Of a stretch of DNA of 64,000 bases, positions 50,954 through 59,238 are shown one piece after another. The notes beneath the pieces were generated by a model that saw nothing but the letters and a program-made list of their open reading frames with translations, did no database searches and was not told the origin of the DNA. A program made the translations under genes and the position numbers. How positions within the stretch are numbered: position 1 is the stretch's first letter; each line of letters begins with the position of its first letter. Source of the stretch: Paracidovorax oryzae ATCC 19882 (GTDB lineage: Bacteria > Pseudomonadota > Gammaproteobacteria > Burkholderiales > Burkholderiaceae_C); NCBI RefSeq assembly GCF_000687165.1, contig NZ_JMKU01000021.1, positions 1 to 64,000 on the forward strand. The letters are read 5' to 3'.

Positions 50954-51868
50954 ATGAGCACCTTCGATCCTGCCGCCCTGGAATGCCTGGCCGCCATCGT
51001 GGAAGAGGGGGGCTTCGAGCGTGCGGCGCAGCGCCTGAACGTCACCCAGTCGGCTGTCTCGCAGCGCCTGCGGGCGCTGGAGGCGCAGGTGGGCTCCGTG
51101 TTGATCGTGCGCAGCCGGCCGCTCAAGCCCACCAGCGCGGGCCAGTTGCTGCTCAAGCACACCAAGCAGTTGCGCCTGCTGCGCGCCGACCTGGAGCGCG
51201 ACCTGCAGGAGCTCGCTCCCAGCGCGCCGGGCGGCGCCCGCGAGGACGAGCGCATCGCCATCGCCATCAATGCCGACAGCATCGCCACCTGGGCGCTGGA
51301 TGCCCTGCACGACCTGGCGCGCCAGCGCCTGCCCATCGAAATCATCGTGGACGACCAGGACTTCACCCAGGAGTGGCTGCGCTCGGGCCAGGTGCTGGGC
51401 TGCGTGACCACGCTCAAGCAGGCGCTGCGGGGCTGCAAGGTCGTGCCGCTGGGTGCCATGCGCTACGTGGCGGTGGCGTCCCCGGGCCTTGCGGCCCGGC
51501 ACCTGCCCCAGGGCCTGACGCCGCACAACTTCCGCGACGTGCCGTTCCTGTCGTTCAACCGCAAGGACGACATGCAGTCGGAGTTCATCATGCGCGCGTT
51601 CGGCCTCAAGCGCGTGGCGCTGCACCACCTCTTCGTGCCCAGCTCCGAAGGCCAGGTGCGCGCGGTCATCGCCGGCTGGGGGGCCGGGGTCGTGCCCGAA
51701 CTGCTTGCGCGCCCCGCCCTGGCCAGCGGGGCGCTGGTGGACCTCGCGCCCGGCCACGCCCTGCCGATCCAGCTCTACTGGCATTGCTGGAATCTGGAAT
51801 CCGAGGTGCTGGACTCCCTCACCGAGGCCCTGATGGCCACGGCGGCGCGCTCGCTCGCCGCCGCTTGA
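50954..51868 (+). CDS. LysR-family regulator, second ArgP-like protein
   Basis: A 304-residue LysR regulator closely similar in plan to the argP product at 22782. The HTH is CLAAIVEEGGFERAAQRLNVTQSAVSQRLRALE. The effector domain contains AINADSIATWALDALHD and VDDQDFTQEWLRSG, both ArgP-type signatures, and LSFNRKDDMQSEF. It is divergent from dadA, so it probably responds to a basic amino acid and controls D-amino acid catabolism. The start at 50954 gives MSTFDPAALECLAAI. Confidence 0.85.
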   Translation: MSTFDPAALECLAAIVEEGGFERAAQRLNVTQSAVSQRLRALEAQVGSVLIVRSRPLKPTSAGQLLLKHTKQLRLLRADLERDLQELAPSAPGGAREDERIAIAINADSIATWALDALHDLARQRLPIEIIVDDQDFTQEWLRSGQVLGCVTTLKQALRGCKVVPLGAMRYVAVASPGLAARHLPQGLTPHNFRDVPFLSFNRKDDMQSEFIMRAFGLKRVALHHLFVPSSEGQVRAVIAGWGAGVVPELLARPALASGALVDLAPGHALPIQLYWHCWNLESEVLDSLTEALMATAARSLAAA

Positions 51869-51921
51869 GCGGCAGCTCGACCGTGGCGATCGGTCCGTGT
51901 CGCAGGCCCTAAGATGTGTGC

Positions 51922-52551
51922 ATGAATACGCCTTCCCCGCCACCCCGTCGCTCCTTCAGGGCACAGATGCACGAGGCCCGCGCCCAGGCCATCGTTGCCG
52001 CCGCAGGCCGGCTGCTGGGCGAGAAGGGCTTCGAGGCCATGACGCTCGACGAGGTCGCCGCCGAGGTGGGTGTGGCCAAGGCCAGCCTCTACAAGCATTT
52101 CGCCGGCAAGGAAGACCTCTGCGCGACGGCCATGGCGCGCGCGGTCGAGCGCCTGAGCGAGTTCCTCGAAGGGTTGCCACCGGGCCTTCCTCCGCTCGAC
52201 TGCCTCCAGCGGCTGCTGCGCTGGCTGCTGTCGCTGCAGCTCACCGACGAGCTGCCGCTGCTGCTCAGCCGCAACTCCGGCCTGCAGCGGCCGCTCAAGG
52301 AATGCGCGGCCTACCAGAGCGCCCTGCAATGCGTGAGCGCACGGGTCATGGAGTGGATCACCGCCGCGCAGGGCGAAGGCCTGCTGAGCCGGGTGCTGCC
52401 GGCCGAGGTGATCCTCTACTCCATCTATGCCCGCAGCGCCGATCCGCTGCTGTCCATGCTGCGGGAGCAGGGCGGCTATACCGATGGACAGATCGTGGAC
52501 TGGGCGGTGCAGACCTGCTTCGACGGATTGAAAAGCAGGACATCCCCCTGA
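51922..52551 (+). CDS. TetR-family transcriptional regulator
   Basis: A 209-residue TetR protein. QAIVAAAGRLLGEKGFEAMTLDEVAAEVGVAKASLYKHFAGKEDLC is the DNA-binding domain; the remainder is an all-helical ligand domain. The ATG at 51922 is taken; an in-frame GTG two codons earlier is possible. The last codons and the TGA belong to the dispersed repeat (52544-52580), giving the SRTSP tail. It is convergent with the UspA gene. No target gene is evident. Confidence 0.88.
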   Translation: MNTPSPPPRRSFRAQMHEARAQAIVAAAGRLLGEKGFEAMTLDEVAAEVGVAKASLYKHFAGKEDLCATAMARAVERLSEFLEGLPPGLPPLDCLQRLLRWLLSLQLTDELPLLLSRNSGLQRPLKECAAYQSALQCVSARVMEWITAAQGEGLLSRVLPAEVILYSIYARSADPLLSMLREQGGYTDGQIVDWAVQTCFDGLKSRTSP

Positions 52552-52580
52552 GCGCGGCCTGCTCCGCGGCCTTCTGACGG
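52544..52580 (+). repeat. Dispersed 3'-end repeat, copy B
   Basis: CCCCCTGAGCGCGG then CCTGCTCCGCGGCCTTCTGACGG (52558-52580). The last 23 bases are identical to 44101-44123. The first part supplies the stop codon of the TetR gene. The central portion found in the copy at 44011 is missing here. Confidence 0.68.
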
Positions 52581-52592
52581 CAAGCTGCTGCT

Positions 52593-53018
52593 TCAGCGCA
52601 CCAGCAACACCGGCACGCGGCTGCTGGCCAGCACCTGGGTGCTGACCGAGCCCATGACGAGCTGGCCCAGGGCGCTGTGGCCATGGGAGCCCATGACCAG
52701 CAGGTCGAACTTGCCGCTGTCGGCGGCCTTGGCGATGGTTTCGCCCACGGGGCCGGTCTTCACGAGGCGCTTGGCGGTGATGCCGTGGCGGGCGAGGAAC
52801 TTGGCGACGGGGGCGATGACCTTCTCGGCCTCGTCGGCGTAGTACTTCTCGACCACGTCCTTGCCCAGCGCCGCGCGGGCCCGGGGCGGCAGCGGCGACT
52901 GCACGGTGATGGCGGTCACGTCGTGCGTGCCGCCGGCGAGCAGTTCGTCATGCGTGGCGAGGTAGGCCAGCATCTTCTTGGTGTAGGCGCTGCCGTCGAC
53001 GGCGAGGAGGATTTTCAT
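52593..53018 (-). CDS. Universal stress protein, UspA family
   Basis: A 141-residue single UspA domain. MKILLAVDGSAYTKKMLAYLATH is the nucleotide-binding start. MGSHGHSALGQLVMGSVS has the full ATP-binding pattern G-x2-G-x9-G-S. It probably dimerises and binds ATP, contributing to stress survival. It is cytoplasmic and stands alone. Confidence 0.93.
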   Translation of the reverse strand: MKILLAVDGSAYTKKMLAYLATHDELLAGGTHDVTAITVQSPLPPRARAALGKDVVEKYYADEAEKVIAPVAKFLARHGITAKRLVKTGPVGETIAKAADSGKFDLLVMGSHGHSALGQLVMGSVSTQVLASSRVPVLLVR

Positions 53019-53140
53019 GCTTGGGATGGCTTCACAAAGGTGGTGGAAAGACTAAAGCGCGCCTGTGCCTGTTGTCTTGACCTGGGTCATCTTTGTGCTG
53101 CCGTGCGCGTGCGGGCCGGGGCGGGTGCCCCGTGGCGCCA

Positions 53141-53992
53141 TCATACGGTCACGGTGAAATGCGGCCGGAAGGTCTCCTGCTCGCCCTTGCCGGCATAGCC
53201 CAGCGGGTTCGCGACCACGCGGCAGGCCCAGGCGCTGCCGTCCGGGCGGGTGCCCTGGGCGGTGTAGTCGCTGGGGGCATGCAGGTGGCCGTGCATCCAG
53301 ACCTGCGCGAGCGGCAGCAGGTCGTCCAGCGCGTTGCAGAAGCCCGCCGTGCCGGGCACCAGCCCATAGCGGGGGTCGGCGCTGCGCAGGCTGGGGGCGA
53401 AGTGGGTGACCGCTACCGTGGTTCCGTCGAAGGGGGCCTGCAGGGCGCTGCGCAGCCAGTCCTGGCAGAGCAGCGCTTCTTCGCGCATCGCCTCGGCCAG
53501 GAAGGGTTCGCCGCCGCGCGTGCCTCCGGTCTTGCGCAGGTAGAAGTTGGCGGCGCGAAAGGCCTTGTCCCGGTGGCGCAGCAGCCGCGCCATGTCGGCG
53601 CCCCCGTCGCTCTTGTCCAGGGCCAGCGCGTCGAAGTCGCTCCAGAGCGTGGTGCCCACGAAGCGCACGCCCTGCAGCACCACGGTCTCGCGGTCGAGCC
53701 ATTGCAGGCCCAGCCGGTCGCAGGTGGCGCGCAGGCGGTCCCGCGCCGCGTCGAAGTCGTGCAGGTCGTATTCATGGTTGCCCGGCACGAACAGCACCGG
53801 CACCGGCCAGCCGGCGTGCTGGGGCAGCGGGGAGAAGCGCGCCAGGCCGAAGTCGTCGTCCGCGAGGCGGGAGCCGGTCTGGTAGGAGCCGATGTCCCCG
53901 GCCAGGACGAGCAGGTCGGCACCGGGAGCGGGGCTGGGCTGGAACGCGGGATGGGTCTCCAGGTGCAGGTCGGACAGCAATTGGATCTTCAT
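53141..53992 (-). CDS. Calcineurin-like metallophosphoesterase
   Basis: A 283-residue enzyme with the full dinuclear metal set: LLSDLHLE (D-x-H), LVLAGDIGS (GD), FVPGNHEYD (GNHE), VTHFAPS (H) and WMHGHLH (GHxH). The family hydrolyses phosphodiesters or phosphomonoesters, often nucleotides. The substrate is unknown. Its ATG overlaps the upstream LysR stop by four bases (53989-53992), so the two are co-translated. Confidence 0.92.
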   Translation of the reverse strand: MKIQLLSDLHLETHPAFQPSPAPGADLLVLAGDIGSYQTGSRLADDDFGLARFSPLPQHAGWPVPVLFVPGNHEYDLHDFDAARDRLRATCDRLGLQWLDRETVVLQGVRFVGTTLWSDFDALALDKSDGGADMARLLRHRDKAFRAANFYLRKTGGTRGGEPFLAEAMREEALLCQDWLRSALQAPFDGTTVAVTHFAPSLRSADPRYGLVPGTAGFCNALDDLLPLAQVWMHGHLHAPSDYTAQGTRPDGSAWACRVVANPLGYAGKGEQETFRPHFTVTV

Positions 53993-54990
53993 GCCCCCGG
54001 ATTCTCCGGTGCGGACGCTGCCGTGGCTGCCGGAGGGTACGCCGCCGTGTGCCGGGCCGATCGCGCCATGGCATCCCTCAGCCAGAGGTGGGCGGCGTCG
54101 TGGCGCTTGCGGCGGTGCCAGAGCGCATCGACGTGCACGGTGGGCAGCGGCATGGGCAGCGGGCGCCAGACGAGTTCCCCGCCCAGGCTGGCCACGCCCA
54201 CGAAGTGGCGCGGCAGCACGGTGAGCAGGTCGGTGGTCGCGACCACCCGGCCGGCGGTGAAGAACTGGTTCACCGTGAGCACGATGCGCCGCTCGCGGCC
54301 GAGCGCGGTCAGGGCCTCGTCGATGAAGCCGTAGGGCTTGCCGGAAAAGCTCACCAGCAGATGGCGGGCCGCGCAGTACTGGTCCAGCGTGAGCGGTTCG
54401 CGGGCCAGGGGATGGTCCTGGCGCATCACGCAGACATATTCGCCGTCGTAGAGCCGCAGGCTGTCGTAGGCGATGACGCTGTCGGTCTGCGCCCGCGCCG
54501 TGAGGTCGGCCATCACGGCGGGAAAGTAGCCCACGGCCATGTCGGTGGATTCGTCGTCCAGCAGGCCGCGCGGGTCGCGCGTGGTCAGCGGCACCACCCG
54601 CAGCGACACGCCGGGGGCCTCGCGCTCCACGATCTCCACCAGCGGGGGGATCAGCGTGGCGCCCGTGGCGTCGGCCATGGCGAGCACGAAGGTGGAATTG
54701 GCCGAGCCCGGATCGAACGCACCGGGGGCGAGCGACTGCTGCAGCTGGGCCAGCGCCTGCCGCACCGGGGGCCAGAGGGCCAGGGCCCGGGGCGTGGGCT
54801 CCACCCCCTGGCCGCTGCGCACCACGAGATCGTCGCCCATCACTTCGCGCAGGCGGCGCAGGGCATTGCTCACCGCGGGCTGCGTGAGCGCGAGCTTGGC
54901 GGCGGCGCGGGTGAGATTGCGCTCGGCCATGACCTCGTCGAAGACGCGCAGGAGGTTCAGGTCGAGCGAGCGGAAATTGACGGGCTGCAT
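53989..54990 (-). CDS. LysR-family regulator
   Basis: A 333-residue regulator of the NodD/LinR-like branch. NLLRVFDEVMAERNLTRAAAKLALTQPAVSNALRRLREVMGDDLVVR is the winged helix. TFVLAMADATGATLIPPLVEIVE and PLVEIVEREAPGVSLRVVPL begin the effector domain. The C-terminal tail (about 30 residues, AAYPPAATAASAPENPG) is low-complexity. It is coupled to the phosphoesterase gene by an ATGA overlap and is divergent from the small membrane protein gene. Confidence 0.9.
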   Translation of the reverse strand: MQPVNFRSLDLNLLRVFDEVMAERNLTRAAAKLALTQPAVSNALRRLREVMGDDLVVRSGQGVEPTPRALALWPPVRQALAQLQQSLAPGAFDPGSANSTFVLAMADATGATLIPPLVEIVEREAPGVSLRVVPLTTRDPRGLLDDESTDMAVGYFPAVMADLTARAQTDSVIAYDSLRLYDGEYVCVMRQDHPLAREPLTLDQYCAARHLLVSFSGKPYGFIDEALTALGRERRIVLTVNQFFTAGRVVATTDLLTVLPRHFVGVASLGGELVWRPLPMPLPTVHVDALWHRRKRHDAAHLWLRDAMARSARHTAAYPPAATAASAPENPGA

Positions 54991-55116
54991 GCCTGAACCA
55001 TCATCGGTGTGAATGTCTGGGATTCAAAATATAAAGTGGAACAACCCTGGGGTAAACCCTAAGATACCTGCATTCGCCCGGCAACTTCGCCACAAGCGTT
55101 TGAGAGGGTCTGCATC

Positions 55117-55548
55117 ATGACGAACTTTGTACACATCGACTACCGTACCGAACATCCTGGCGTGGCACGCGCCGAACAGGCTGCCGCCACGCTGAAGAGC
55201 GCCTTCGAAGGCGCACGCGGCGCCTCCTCGCTGCTCCTGGCCGCCGTCGTGGCTGCCGTGCTGGTGGTGGCCAACCAGATCATCGACACCTGGAGCGAGG
55301 GCCACACCCTCACCGCCTGGATGGTGCTCTGGCTGATCGCCTTCGCCGCCCTGGCCCTGCTGGCCGGCCCCGTTCGTCGCGCTGCTTCCATGCTGCGCGC
55401 CGGCTTCCACGCCTGGAAGGAAGCCCGCCGCCGTGAAGCCGAAGACGAAAAGACCTGGAATGCCGCCCTGCACGATGCCCGCATCATGGCCGATCTGAGC
55501 CGCGCCATGAACGGTATCGCAGTGGACAACATCCGCCGCTACTATTGA
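55117..55548 (+). CDS. Hypothetical two-helix membrane protein
   Basis: A 143-residue protein with two hydrophobic segments, about residues 38-55 (SLLLAAVVAAVLVVANQI) and 66-85 (AWMVLWLIAFAALALLAG). A charged Arg/Lys/Glu-rich helix (KEARRREAEDEKTW) follows, with the tail DNIRRYY. The N-terminus is cytoplasmic by the positive-inside rule. I do not recognise a family. A rho-independent terminator follows. The codon usage, strong terminator and clean start suggest a real, independently transcribed gene. Confidence 0.75.
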   Translation: MTNFVHIDYRTEHPGVARAEQAAATLKSAFEGARGASSLLLAAVVAAVLVVANQIIDTWSEGHTLTAWMVLWLIAFAALALLAGPVRRAASMLRAGFHAWKEARRREAEDEKTWNAALHDARIMADLSRAMNGIAVDNIRRYY

Positions 55549-55603
55549 TCAGGTTCCGGGCCATCGCCCGGACCGGCCGGGGCCACGACCCGGCATCTTT
55601 TTC

Positions 55604-55627
55604 AGGGCACCGCGAGGTGCCCTTTTT
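55604..55627 (+). terminator. Rho-independent terminator
   Basis: AGGGCACC (55604-55611), loop GCGA and GGTGCCCT (55616-55623), with the run of T to 55627. An 8-bp perfect stem 55 bases downstream of the membrane protein stop. A second GC-rich dyad (CCGGGC/GCCCGG) precedes it. Confidence 0.8.
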
Positions 55628-55678
55628 CGTGGGCGTGCGACACGCGGGCGTGCACTCGTGCCCGGCCGCGCCGGCGCT

Positions 55679-56251
55679 TCATTCCAGCAGGCATGCCGCC
55701 ACACGGGCCAGCATGTCCGCCACATCGTCCACCGGCACGGCGCCCGGCAGGGCCACGTCGCCGTGCATCACGAAGACGGGCGTGTTCCATTTCAGGCCCA
55801 GCGCCATTTCCGAGAGCGTGCCCATGTTGCCGCCGATGGCCACCAGGCACAGGGCGCTGCGGGCGATGAGTGCGTTGCGCATCTCCCCCATGCCGGTGGG
55901 CAGGGCCACGCCCAGCCAGGGGTTGGCGTTGCGCTCGTCCTCCTCGGGCAGGATGCCGATGGCCAGGCCCCCGGCCTCGGCCGTGCCCTGCGATGCGGCC
56001 GCCATCACCCCGCCGCGCCCGCCGCAGACGATGGCCATGCCCGCCCCGGCCAGCGCCCGGGCCACCTGGCGCGCGGCGCTGCATTCGCGCTCGCCGCCGT
56101 CGCCGGGGCCGATGATGCCCACCGGGCGCCGGTGGCGTTCCGGGCCGCGCTGGCGTTCGGCCAGCTGCTGCAGGGCCGCGCGCACGGCGGGGGGCAAGGT
56201 CTCGGCGGTGCCGTGGAAGGCGGTATCGGTATCAGTGCGTCGTGCGTGCAT
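55679..56251 (-). CDS. SLOG/LOG-like protein (TIGR00725 type)
   Basis: A 190-residue Rossmann-like protein of the LOG (lysine decarboxylase-like) superfamily. VGIIGPGDGGERECSAARQVARALAGAGMAIVCGGRGGVMAAASQGTAEAGGLAIGILP contains the PGGRGT-equivalent nucleotide-binding region, and EMRNALIARSALCLVAIGGNMGTLSEMALGLKW the GGxGT-type signature. Related proteins release cytokinin bases or sense nucleotides. The role in this position, overlapping the last gene of an ABC operon by 20 bases, is unknown. Confidence 0.8.
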   Translation of the reverse strand: MHARRTDTDTAFHGTAETLPPAVRAALQQLAERQRGPERHRRPVGIIGPGDGGERECSAARQVARALAGAGMAIVCGGRGGVMAAASQGTAEAGGLAIGILPEEDERNANPWLGVALPTGMGEMRNALIARSALCLVAIGGNMGTLSEMALGLKWNTPVFVMHGDVALPGAVPVDDVADMLARVAACLLE

Positions 56252-57062
56252 GTGTCGTATTCCGTTCGCGCAGGCGGGCCAGCACGTCGCCTGCGCCCAT
56301 GACGATGACGCACAGCGCCATCAGCAGCAGCGACAGGGCCGCCGCCACGCCGAAGTCCGATCCGCCGTCGCCCACCTGGGCGTAGAGCATCAGCGGCAGG
56401 ATGTTGAGCTGGGTGCCGGCCAGCGCCAGCGCCGTGCCGTAGGTGCCCATGGCGATGGCCGCCACCAGGCAGGCGTTGGACAGCACCGAGGGCGCGACCT
56501 CGGCCAGCACCGTGTCGTTGAAGGCGCGCCAGCGCGTGGCGCCCAGGGTGCGCGCGGCCAGCATGGGGCGTAGGTCGAGGTTGGCGAACACGGGGTAGAG
56601 CGACAGCGCCACCCGCGGCACCAGGTAATAGGCGTAGGCCAGGCCCAGTCCGCCCGCACCGTAGATCCAGCCGCCCACCTGCGCCGGGTCGGCGCCCAGG
56701 CGGGCCAGCAGCTGGGTGACGAAGCCGGCGCGGCCGAAGGCCAGGATGAAGCCGTAGGCGATCACCAGGCCCGAGAAGGCCAGCGGCAGGCCCAGCAGGG
56801 CCACCATCCAGCGCCGGCGCGCGTCCGGCTGGCGGGCCAGCTCGATGGCCACGGCCGTGCCCACCAGGGCCGATACGCCGCCGGCCGTGAGGCCCAGCGC
56901 CAGCGTGTTGCGCAGCGCGGCAGGCAGCAGCGGGTTGGCGAAGAGCCGGCCGAAGGCGCTGCCGCGTTCGGCGAAGGCCTCGGGCAGCAGCGCAGCCAGC
57001 GGCAGCGCGAAGAAGAGCGCCATGAAGGCCCAGGCGGGCCAGGCGCCGAAGCGGCGGATCAT
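56232..57062 (-). CDS. ABC transporter permease (second membrane subunit)
   Basis: A 276-residue permease with about six hydrophobic segments. The N-terminus is FGAWPAWAFMALFFALPLAALLPEAFAERGS; LARTLGATRWRAFNDTVLAEVAPSVLSNACLVAAIAMG is the EAA loop. Fe3+/aminoethylphosphonate (PhnV-like) class. It begins 7 bases after the solute-binding gene stop and overlaps the SLOG gene. It pairs with the permease at 59235 to form the channel. Confidence 0.87.
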   Translation of the reverse strand: MIRRFGAWPAWAFMALFFALPLAALLPEAFAERGSAFGRLFANPLLPAALRNTLALGLTAGGVSALVGTAVAIELARQPDARRRWMVALLGLPLAFSGLVIAYGFILAFGRAGFVTQLLARLGADPAQVGGWIYGAGGLGLAYAYYLVPRVALSLYPVFANLDLRPMLAARTLGATRWRAFNDTVLAEVAPSVLSNACLVAAIAMGTYGTALALAGTQLNILPLMLYAQVGDGGSDFGVAAALSLLLMALCVIVMGAGDVLARLRERNTTHARTTH

Positions 57063-57069
57063 GGAGGGC

Positions 57070-58155
57070 TTACTTGGCGCCGAGCGCGACCTGGGCCCAG
57101 AGCTGGTCCACCTCGGCCTTGCGGGCGGCGGCCTTGACCACGTCCAGCGGGCGGATCTGCGGCGCGGCGGGCATCTTGGCGGCGATGTCGGCGGGCAGCG
57201 GCGTGCCGGGCACGGCCGGGCGCACGAAGCCCTGGGCGAAGAGCTGCTGGCCGGCGGTGCTCATGATGAAGTTGAGCCACAGCTTGCCGGCGTTGGGGTT
57301 GGGGCCGTTCTTGACCAGGCTGATGGCGTAGGGCGCGGCCACGCTGGCTTCCTTGGGGATGACCACGGCGCAGTCGTCGCCCATGCCGTCGCTGTACTTG
57401 GCTTTCAGGCCGTCGTTCTCGTAGCCGATCCAGACGGGAATCTCGCCCTTGAGGAACTTGGCATAGGGCGTGGTGCCTTCCACGCGCTGCACGTTGCCGG
57501 CCGCATGCAGGCGTCCCAGGTAGTCGATGCCGGGCTTGACGTCGTCCACGCTGCCACCGTTGGCATAGGCGGCGGCGAAGGCCATCACCTGGCCCACGCC
57601 GGTGCTGCGCGGGTCCAGATAGGTGACGGCGCCCTTGTATTCGGGCTTGAGCAGGTCGGCCCAGCCGGCGGGCACGTTCTTGACCAGCTTTTTGTTGACC
57701 AGGAAGGCGATGTTCAGCGTGTGGATGGTGAACCAGCGGCCTTCGGCGTCGCGGAAGACCTCGGGCAGCTTGTCGAAATGCAGGGGCTTGAAGGGCGCGA
57801 CCACGTCCTTCTTCACCGCATCGACGGCCGATGCGGCGAAGTAGTAGGCCGTGTCGGCCTGCGGGCGGCGGCGCATCTTCTCCAGCGCGACCACCGTGGC
57901 GGCCGAGCCCAGGTCGTTGTAGGTCAGCTCGATCTCGGGATAGCGCTTCTTGAAGTCGCGGAACAGCGACTTCCAGTTGGCCCATTCGGGGCCGGTATCG
58001 AAGGAGACGCACAGGCCTTCCTTCTTCGCCTCGTCGTACAGGGCGCGCTCGCCGGCATAGAGCTCGGCGCCTTCGAAGGCGAAGGCGGCGCGGGTGGTGA
58101 GCAGGGAGGCCAGGGGCAGGGCGCCGGCGGCCTGGAGGAGATGTCTGCGTTGCAT
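57070..58155 (-). CDS. ABC transporter solute-binding protein (Fe3+/aminoethylphosphonate type)
   Basis: A 361-residue periplasmic binding protein. The signal MQRRHLLQAAGALPLASLLT has a twin-arginine-like RR start, so Tat export is possible; Sec is also plausible. The mature part has the type 1 extracellular solute-binding plan (YNDLGSAATVVALEKMRRRPQADTAYYFAAS and AVTYLDPRSTGVGQVMAFAAAYANGG). Substrates in this family are ferric ion, thiamine or 2-aminoethylphosphonate; none can be fixed here. The ATG at 58155 has ggag eight bases upstream. It sits between ATPase and permease genes of one operon. Confidence 0.87.
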   Translation of the reverse strand: MQRRHLLQAAGALPLASLLTTRAAFAFEGAELYAGERALYDEAKKEGLCVSFDTGPEWANWKSLFRDFKKRYPEIELTYNDLGSAATVVALEKMRRRPQADTAYYFAASAVDAVKKDVVAPFKPLHFDKLPEVFRDAEGRWFTIHTLNIAFLVNKKLVKNVPAGWADLLKPEYKGAVTYLDPRSTGVGQVMAFAAAYANGGSVDDVKPGIDYLGRLHAAGNVQRVEGTTPYAKFLKGEIPVWIGYENDGLKAKYSDGMGDDCAVVIPKEASVAAPYAISLVKNGPNPNAGKLWLNFIMSTAGQQLFAQGFVRPAVPGTPLPADIAAKMPAAPQIRPLDVVKAAARKAEVDQLWAQVALGAK

Positions 58156-58209
58156 GGGGAAAGCTCCGGGATGAAGGGAAAAGACGGGGGGTGACGGCAC
58201 GAAGGGCGC

Positions 58210-59238
58210 TCAGGCGTCCAGCAGCTGCAGGTGTTCCGGCGCGATGGCCACGGCCTCACGCGCCGGCCTGGCGCCTTCGCACAGCAGGGGGTGGGGCGCG
58301 CCGGCCACGGCGAAGTCGTAGCGGGTGACCGCGCCCAGATAGCGTTCGGCGCCGGCCCGGCCGGCCAGGCGGTTGGGCGTACCCGCGGGCGGGTCGGCCT
58401 GCACGTGCTCGGGGCGCACCAGCACCTGCACGGTCTGGCCCAGGGCGCGGCCGGCGGTGGCGACGGCCAGTTCGGCGAAGCCCGTGTCCACCCGGCCTTC
58501 GGCGCTCACGCGGGCGGGCAGCAGCGTGGACAGGCCCACGAACTCCGCCACCGCGCGGCAGGCGGGGCGCTCGTACAGCACGCGCGGCGTGGCCATCTGC
58601 AGCAGGCGGCCGTCCTTCAGCACGGCCACGCGGTCGGCCATGGCCAGGGCCTCTTCCTGGTCGTGCGTGACCAGCAGCGTGGTGGCGCCGAAGCGTTGCT
58701 GCAGGCTGCGGATCTGGTCGCGCAGATGCCCGCGCACGCTGGCGTCCAGCGCGGACAGGGGTTCGTCGAGCAGCAGCGCGCGCGGGTCGATGGCCAGGGC
58801 CCGGGCCAGCGCCACGCGCTGCTGCTGCCCGCCCGATAGCTGGGTGACGGCGCGCTGCGCGTGGCTGGCCAGGCCCACCACTTCCAGCAGCTCCAGGGCG
58901 CGGCGGCGGCGCTCGGCGGCAGCCACCTTGCGCAGCGTGAGGCCGTAGGCCACGTTGTCCAGCACGCTCAGGTGGGGGAAGAGGGCGTAGCTCTGGAACA
59001 CCATGCCGATGCCGCGCTGGTGGACCGGCGTGCCCGCCATGTCCTGTCCGCCCAGCACGATGCGGCCTTCGTGCCCCGTCTCCAGCCCCGCCACCAGCTT
59101 GAGCAGCGTGGACTTGCCCGAGCCGCTGGGCCCGATGACGGCCACCAGCTCGCCGGCCGCCACATCGAAGGACACCGCGTGCAGGCCCTGCGTGGTGCCG
59201 GGATAGCGGTAGCTGACCTGATCGAAAACGAGGCTCAT
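58210..59238 (-). CDS. ABC transporter ATP-binding protein
   Basis: A 342-residue ATPase. Walker A is GPSGSGKST, the signature LSGGQQQRVALARAL, Walker B ALLLDEPLSALD, and the H-loop LVTHDQEEAL. The C-terminal third is a TOBE-type regulatory domain (VLVRPEHVQADPPAGTPNRLAGRAGAERYLGAV). This is the arrangement of PotA/FbpC/PhnT ATPases. Its start overlaps the upstream permease stop by 4 bases. The operon order is permease, ATPase, binding protein, permease. Confidence 0.92.
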   Translation of the reverse strand: MSLVFDQVSYRYPGTTQGLHAVSFDVAAGELVAVIGPSGSGKSTLLKLVAGLETGHEGRIVLGGQDMAGTPVHQRGIGMVFQSYALFPHLSVLDNVAYGLTLRKVAAAERRRRALELLEVVGLASHAQRAVTQLSGGQQQRVALARALAIDPRALLLDEPLSALDASVRGHLRDQIRSLQQRFGATTLLVTHDQEEALAMADRVAVLKDGRLLQMATPRVLYERPACRAVAEFVGLSTLLPARVSAEGRVDTGFAELAVATAGRALGQTVQVLVRPEHVQADPPAGTPNRLAGRAGAERYLGAVTRYDFAVAGAPHPLLCEGARPAREAVAIAPEHLQLLDA

